Assembly (NCBI GenBank): GCA_003116975.1
Contig: BGKB01000147.1
Coordinates: 1-64,000 of the forward strand
Origin: Aurantiochytrium sp. KH105
Taxonomy: Eukaryota > Sar > Bigyra > Thraustochytrida > Thraustochytriidae
DNA length: 64,000 bases
Reading direction: 5' to 3'
Shown here: one piece after another, positions 58,838 through 64,000 of the stretch
Layout of the letters: each line of letters begins with the position of its first letter
Numbering within the stretch: the stretch's first letter is position 1
Notes under the pieces: model-generated
Told to the model about the DNA's origin: nothing
What the model saw: only the letters and a program-made list of their open reading frames with translations
The model's database searches: none
Made by a program: the position numbers and the translations under genes

Positions 58838-60478
58838 CTAGCCTGCCGAAAGGCGACGGCCAGTAGGCAAGACGGAACCATGGCCGTGAGCGGCACCAGG
58901 GCCATGATGACCCGGCAAGGCGCTAGGGCCCCGAATGGACTCGAGGTGGGTGTCTTCAAAGCGCGCCCCACGCGTATTGGCGCCGGAAAAAATGACGCCG
59001 TCGAGCTTGGCCGACTGAAAATTGACGCGCTGCAGCGTGGCACAAAGAAAATCGCACCCTGAGAGATCCGCATTTTGCAAGTCGGTCTCCTGCTCTTGCG
59101 AGCCGTGATTCAGACGCTGGCAGTCGGAAGGCTGCAACGATGAATACCGCAAGCAGCAGCCCTGAAGATGCGCGTGATGCAGCTGCGCGCCCTTGAGATT
59201 GGCGCGCTGCAAATTGCTACCGCTAAGATCCGCCTCGGAAAGATCGGCGCGCTCCATGCACACGCGCTGCAGATCGAGACGGTCGCGCAAAAGAATACCG
59301 TGCATCTTTGCACCGGCAAAGACACAATCGTTCAGGGTTTCTGCGCGCTCGAGCATCGCGCCTTCGAGACAAGCGCCGCTAAAGTCAACCTTTCGGAGCG
59401 AGGCGCCATCAAAGACCGCGCCAGAGAGGTTGGCTCCGCGAAAGCTGGCGCCATCCAACCTGCTCCCGGAGAAATCGGCGTGCTCGAGGTTCATGACGTC
59501 GAAGCGCGCGCGCTGTAGGCTGCTGCTCGTGAACTTGGCGCAGCGGGCGTGTCGCTTTGAGGTCTTGGAGCTGAAGGTGACGCCGTCAAAGGAGCCATTG
59601 GAAAAATTGGCTCCGTCAAAGTCAGTGGCCCCCATGGATTTCAGCTCGAGCAGTCGCAGCGGCTCAATGCGCTCGCAGTCGCTTGAGCGGCAGCTGCGCA
59701 AAAAATCGGCGAGGTCGTCGATTCCAAAATACTCGGCCTCAATAATGACCTCATCGCGAATACGCAGCGGCGGTGGTTTATACCCGGAGCAACACGCCTT
59801 GGCGCGCAGCCAATTTACAATGTAGCCAAAATGTTCGCCGTCACGGTCGATAAAGATGGCGTCGCTCGCGTCCTCCAGAGTCCACGCCTTCATCGTGGCG
59901 CTGTGTTTTACAATGCTGTACAAAAGACTCCCGTTGCAGGCTGCGAGCGTGTTGGAGGTGGTGACAAAGGACTTGCCCCCGACATTCAGGTTGATGACCT
60001 GTCGCTTATTGTCTAGCTTGCCGCCCTCCATGCGAAGCTCCTCGAGCCTTGATCTCTCCTTGGCAAGAAGGCTGCGCTCCTTTCGGAGGGCGTCGACCTC
60101 GCTGAGGATGTTGATGGGCACCTCGCGCAGGGCGTCTGTTTCCGGCGCGCTCATCACGGATGAGCTTACCGACATCGCGGATCCGTGTCTGTTACGACGC
60201 TCGTTGTTGATGTCGTTTCTGTTGTTGTTATTGAAGTTGTAGTTGTTGTTGCTGTTGTTGTTGTTTCTTTCGCTCGTCACGTTTTCGCGGTCGCGAGCGA
60301 GAAAGCTATTGTTTGCTGCGGCGGCGGCGGCGGCGGCGGCGGCCACGCTGTTCGCGTCGTTGGAGCTCTCCATGCCCGTCTGGCCACTGTTGTTGCCGGC
60401 TGCGCCTTCTACGACAACTACGTCGCGGTCCTCCTCGACTCGCGGGTCGTCCTTCTCCTCCGTATGGGCGTTGTGCAT
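58838..60478 (-). CDS. KCTD9-like BTB and pentapeptide-repeat protein
   Basis: From the ATG at 60478 (MHNAHTEEKDD) the protein has 546 residues; the open frame upstream to 61180 translates GAGCT repeats and is treated as leader. Residues 1-125 are acidic, then poly-Ala and poly-Asn-rich. A short helix (SEVDALRKERSLLAKERS) precedes a BTB/T1 domain of the KCTD type (about 160-260: VINLNVGGKSFVTT, FIDRDGEHFGYIVNWLR, EAEYFGIDDLADFL). From about 275 to 520 come pentapeptide repeats, A(D/N)LXX-like (GANFSNGSF, GANLSGAVFDGASL, ERADLSEADLSGSNLQRANL), which fold as a square beta helix. BTB plus pentapeptides is the layout of animal KCTD9, a substrate adaptor for cullin-3 ubiquitin ligases. Adaptor function here is inferred. 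The last 35 residues are Gly/His/Pro-rich. Confidence 0.88.
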   Translation of the reverse strand: MHNAHTEEKDDPRVEEDRDVVVVEGAAGNNSGQTGMESSNDANSVAAAAAAAAAANNSFLARDRENVTSERNNNNSNNNYNFNNNNRNDINNERRNRHGSAMSVSSSVMSAPETDALREVPINILSEVDALRKERSLLAKERSRLEELRMEGGKLDNKRQVINLNVGGKSFVTTSNTLAACNGSLLYSIVKHSATMKAWTLEDASDAIFIDRDGEHFGYIVNWLRAKACCSGYKPPPLRIRDEVIIEAEYFGIDDLADFLRSCRSSDCERIEPLRLLELKSMGATDFDGANFSNGSFDGVTFSSKTSKRHARCAKFTSSSLQRARFDVMNLEHADFSGSRLDGASFRGANLSGAVFDGASLRKVDFSGACLEGAMLERAETLNDCVFAGAKMHGILLRDRLDLQRVCMERADLSEADLSGSNLQRANLKGAQLHHAHLQGCCLRYSSLQPSDCQRLNHGSQEQETDLQNADLSGCDFLCATLQRVNFQSAKLDGVIFSGANTRGARFEDTHLESIRGPSALPGHHGPGAAHGHGSVLPTGRRLSAG

Positions 60479-63400
60479 TTCGCGTGCCGCCCGTCTGGGC
60501 TCTGCCAACCCGAGCGAGTTCCGGGTGGGCTGGCTTGCTTGTGCAGGCAGGGAGGGGTGTCGGAGCGAGGGCTGAAAACGGCACGGCTCGGACAGGGCGT
60601 CCCTACCTGCGCGGGCGCGCGCGTGCGCGGGGAGGGGGGGCTGCGGACACTCGTCGGGTGGCCGAAGCAAGAGACGCGTGCGCGAAAAAGAGTCTGCCTT
60701 TGCGGTCTCTGTCAGGAGCAAAACAACCCGGCCAGGGTGTCGCCAGGGTGCTTGCAGTCGCCGACTGATTGACCGACCGACGAGCTGAGCTGAGCTGAGC
60801 TGAGCTGCGCTGAGCTGAGCAGAGCAGAGCAGAGCAGTGCAGAGCAGCCTGAGTTGAGCAGAGCACTCTGTCACGCCGCCACGCCACGCCAGTGCGGTAC
60901 ACGTCCTGTCGCCCGTCACGCCGATCCCCTTCGGCGCCTTTCTTGGTCGACTGTCGTGGGCCCGAATACGTCCCCGGACGTCGCTGTCGTTGTATACACC
61001 GTCAAAGGTCCGTCGCGACGCGAAGCAGACCGGTGCGCGGGGCCCGGGGCGGACTTCGCCTCTCTTTTTCTTGGCTTGTTGGGGCTTGCCACGTGTTGAT
61101 GGATGGATTCTTGGTTTGTTGTCCACACCTGCAAGCTCTTTTGCGGCACGCACGGTCAACTGGTTGGAAAAAGAGAGCATCGTGCCGGACGCCGCACGGT
61201 GCGGGCGTCGGCGACACGACTCGTCGGATGGAAGCAGCAGCTGCAGCAGCAGCAGCAGCTTTGTATTCGCGAGAAGCGGCCCATGTCGGGATCAGGGTAG
61301 GTAGCAGTTTGAGCGAGTTCTCCGCCGCGCTGCTGAGCTGCTGGCTGCAGTTGCAGCTGCAGAGGCAGAGCCCGAGGCCCAGACGAAGCTCGCGATGAGG
61401 GAGCTGCCTGCTTTTGTTACGTGGCGCGCTCGTGGGACGCAGGCTTTTCTCAACGGCCTTCGTCTGGCTAGAGCTGCCTCCGCGGTTACTGATCACTCGC
61501 TCACTCTGACTGACTCCCAGTGCCACGTTGTGCAAAATCTAGTTTCCCGTAACTAGTTCTGCGCAACCCCCGTTCCGAGTCTCCGCTTGCAGGACCCCAA
61601 TTTTTCCGCGACCTCAATTTATTTCGCGCAACCCCTTTATGCGCAACCCCAAATTTCGGGAAAGCTGCCGCCAAAAACAAAACAAAAAAATGCCACACAG
61701 TCCCGGTGCCAGTGGTGATGCGCATGCGGAACCCTGCCGGCAGTGCAGGCAAGCTGCAGCTGCAGCTGCTGCTGGACCTGCACAGCCGCAGCCGCCGCTC
61801 CGCCGTCTTCGCTTCGGCCCCGTGCCATGGACGGGCTCCGCTCCTCCTCCTCGTCTTCGTCGTCGTCATCGTCGCACGCTACGCAGCAGCAGCAGCAGCA
61901 GAGTGGCGGCGCCCGTGTTTGTTTTTGTGGCTGCCGGGCTTCTGCGTGGCAGCGGCGGCGGCCGGCGGCGTCGTCGGGAGAGCGTCCTCTTTTGTAGCGA
62001 GCTGTCTCCCGTTTTGGGATTTTGCATTGATGTGAATCCCTGGAGAAAGAAAGGGCGCAGGTCGGCCGCGCCCTCGCGCGCGCTCGCAGATGCCTCGCAG
62101 CCAGCGGGGCGGGACGGCGGGCGGCCTGGAGAGCGAGCGAGCGAGCGAGTGGGCTGGCGCGGGGCGCGACGGGAGGCAGGAGGGAGAGAGGGAAGGAGGG
62201 AGGGAGGGAGGCGCGGGCGACTGCGCGCGGCAGCGCAGGTCAGCTGCGCCGCTTTTTTTGCTTTTTTGTGGTGCCGGAGAAAGAACGCGCGGTCCGCTGC
62301 AGGCTACGAGTTTTAGAGCGAGATAAAGTCTGGCCTGTCGTAGTCGGCCCGCGTAGAACTGCAGCGCACATCTACAGATACAGGTGTAACATTGAGACTG
62401 ATGTCAACTTGTATAATTGTCCAGGCGCAGCGGGTTTGAAATGGTGCCGGGGACAGGACCGATGCGTCCTCCTCGCCCGACTTCTCTTGTGCGGCTACGT
62501 TCGCTCGCTCGCTCGCTCGCTCGCTCGCGCCCATGATGAGAGCGCAACGCTGCGCGGCGCTACGTGCCCGTGCCGCTGGCCCCTTGCCGCTGCTGCTACC
62601 GCTGCTGCTCGCGAGGTGTCGCGCTCCCGGCTCCCGGTCATTCGCACGCGCCGCCGCGGTTCTCTCGTTCAAATCTTTCCCTCCCATGCGTCACCGCGAT
62701 ATGCCACGCACATCCCGACACGCGTGGCCACGCTCGCAAAGACCCGCGGCACAGGTGATCGACCGACCGCACCCGCCTCGCATGGCATCGCACGGCATCG
62801 CGCATGACACGACGTGACATCGCCGTCACCTCGATCGACCGATGGCACCTCGCGCGCGAGGCGAGCGCGGCGCGTCGCGTCACATCCGCGCCCGTCGAAC
62901 GAGCCCGCGCTCGCCCGCGTCGTCGCCGCGCGGCCGCTGCCCTGGCCCGAAATTTGTGTTTCGCCGCCGCCCGAGGGGCCTTTTCGCGCGGCGTGCGCAG
63001 CTGCCGCTGCTTCCGCGCCCTGGCAGGCAGGCTGATGCGAGTCTGCCGCGTTCTTTGTTTCTCCCTCCTCCGTGGCCCTCGCCGTGGTTAGTTAGTTAGC
63101 TGCAGTGGGAAAGAGAGACCTCGATTTGGGAGCGCGAGGCCTCTGGCCGCAACGACGCGGAGATCGATCCATCCTGCCGCCTGCTGCTGCAGCTGGCCTG
63201 GCTGCCGCCCGCGCGGAGAAGGGGCGGAGGGCCGGCCGAGCTTGGCTGCCTGGTTGCGTGCTTGCGTGGCGGGCGGCGAGGCGAGGCGAGGCGAGGATAT
63301 TTTTGGCGGAGTTTGGCAGGCCTGCTGCTGGGGCTTTGCTTGCGGGAGCTGATTGTTGCCTGTGTGTGGTCCGTTTGTTTGTGTTTGGGCGGGGGATTGC

Positions 63401-63594
63401 CGACTGGGCGGGCGTTTTAAACCAGTCTGCGGCGTGCGGTCTGCCTGTGTGGGGCGACGACGCCGGCGGCGCAGGGCGCAGGCGCAGGCGCGGTCGGGCA
63501 GACCCGCTCGCGCGAGCAGCAGCAGCAGCAGAGTGCGCCCGGAGCGAGAGAGCGCAGCGAGCGAGCGGAGAGAGCGAGGCGCGGCGCGGGAGAG
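60479..63594. other. divergent spacer between the KCTD9-like and E2 genes
   Basis: A (GAGCT)n/(GAGCA)n stretch (60782-60848), three GCGCAACCCC motifs (61561, 61627, 61641) in an A/T-richer island, (GCTC)n near 62498-62526 and GC-rich sequence to 63594. No gene seen; long frames such as 61639-62316 are Ala/Arg-rich noise. Confidence 0.5.
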
Positions 63595-64000
63595 ATGCTG
63601 CGCGCACTGGCGCTCGCGAGGCGCGGGGCGCAGCCGGCGGCGAGGATGCCGGCGGCCATGGGCATGACGCGGCCCTGGACGACCGCGCGCGCCCTGAGCG
63701 GAGGCCCCGCGCTCCCCGAGGGGGCGAGCATGCTGGCGCTCCCCGCGCTCTCGCCGACCATGGACAGCGGACGCGTCGCGGCGTGGACTGTCGAGGAACT
63801 CGGCAGCTTCTCCGCCGGCCAGTCCATCTGTGAGGTCGAGACCGACAAGGCCACCGTCGACCTCGAGGTCCAGGACGATGGCTTCCTCGCCAAGCAGCTC
63901 GTCCAAGCCGGATCCGACACCCTCGACGTTGGCAGCCCCATCGCCGTCATCGCCGAGTCCCTCGAGGTCGCAAAGGAGGTCCAGGCCATGGATCTCTCCT
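63595..64000 (+). CDS. lipoyl-domain E2 subunit of pyruvate dehydrogenase (5' part)
   Basis: The gene runs off the right edge; 135 codons are visible from the ATG at 63595. Residues 1 to about 40 are Arg/Ala-rich with no acidic residue, a typical mitochondrial presequence. Residues about 45-122 form a lipoyl domain: ALPALSPTMDSG at the start, then the lipoylation hairpin VETDKATVDL with the Lys to be lipoylated at K85, and GSPIAVIAE at the end. This matches dihydrolipoamide acetyltransferase (E2) of the pyruvate dehydrogenase complex, or the E3-binding protein, which share this domain. E2 carries acetyl groups between E1 and E3 in the mitochondrial matrix. The peripheral-subunit-binding and catalytic domains lie beyond the window, so E2 and E3BP cannot be told apart. 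Confidence 0.9.
   Translation, partial: MLRALALARRGAQPAARMPAAMGMTRPWTTARALSGGPALPEGASMLALPALSPTMDSGRVAAWTVEELGSFSAGQSICEVETDKATVDLEVQDDGFLAKQLVQAGSDTLDVGSPIAVIAESLEVAKEVQAMDLS

Noticed and set aside
60479-61180. N-terminal extension of the KCTD9-like frame
   Set aside because: The extra 234 residues translate GAGCT repeats and GC-rich leader; the ATG at 60478 gives a normal start before the conserved part.
61639-62316. 225-codon plus-strand frame
   Set aside because: Ala/Arg/Gly-rich in a GC-rich spacer, without a family or start context; overlaps other frames of similar quality.

Overview
This is nuclear DNA of a eukaryotic protist. Genes lie singly on both strands with wide spacers and no bacterial operon or Shine-Dalgarno logic. 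One gene has two clear GTAAGT...CAG introns. There are four tRNA-Asp copies with Pol III T-run terminators, a mitochondrial ribosomal protein gene and a PIF/Harbinger-type transposase. GC-rich, mostly intron-free genes with low-complexity G+C-rich 5' spacers suggest a heterotrophic stramenopile of the thraustochytrid (Labyrinthulomycete) kind. That taxon is my inference from gene content and style; no marker gene here proves it.

Layout. 1-7.2 kb: a less GC-rich, three-gene transposon-like cassette made of a coiled-coil protein, a DDE transposase of the Harbinger (DDE_Tnp_4) type and an unrecognised protein, with a possible 11-bp inverted repeat just outside the outer genes. 7.4-10.3 kb: a tRNA-Asp(GTC) array with a small TIR-domain reading frame between copies 1 and 2, and two single-N gaps that make the local order uncertain. 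10.7-17.2 kb: a four-cupin cysteine-dioxygenase-like protein and a GAF-GAF cyclic-nucleotide phosphodiesterase. 17.6-31 kb: a Psq-type HTH protein, a TMEM163-like cation transporter, an intron-containing TCP10/coiled-coil/WH2 protein, a small coiled-coil protein and a Zn(II)2Cys6 regulator. 31.2-36.6 kb: a vasohibin tubulin carboxypeptidase, mitochondrial bL35 and an ethylene-receptor-like hybrid histidine kinase. 36.6-42 kb: a gene-poor, repeat-rich stretch with a third gap and a possible broken gene. 42-54.3 kb: a seven-CCHC-knuckle protein, an armadillo-like protein, a PhyH-type dioxygenase, a tetraspanin and an ADO/PCO thiol dioxygenase. 54.3-64 kb: repeat-rich spacers, a KCTD9-like BTB-pentapeptide protein, and the 5' end of a pyruvate dehydrogenase E2-type gene that runs off the right edge.

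The genes do not form one pathway, but there are themes. Two unrelated thiol dioxygenase families (CDO and ADO/PCO) point to oxygen-dependent thiol oxidation. Three signalling proteins (ethylene-receptor-like kinase, GAF phosphodiesterase, Zn2Cys6 regulator) and two cytoskeletal proteins (vasohibin, TCP10-WH2) stand out. The observations I would follow first are the ethylene-binding-domain kinase, the TCP10-WH2 architecture, the four-cupin dioxygenase, the vasohibin with an intact Cys-His-Ser triad, and the transposon/tRNA-Asp/TIR neighbourhood. All family calls come from reading motifs by eye; no database search was run.
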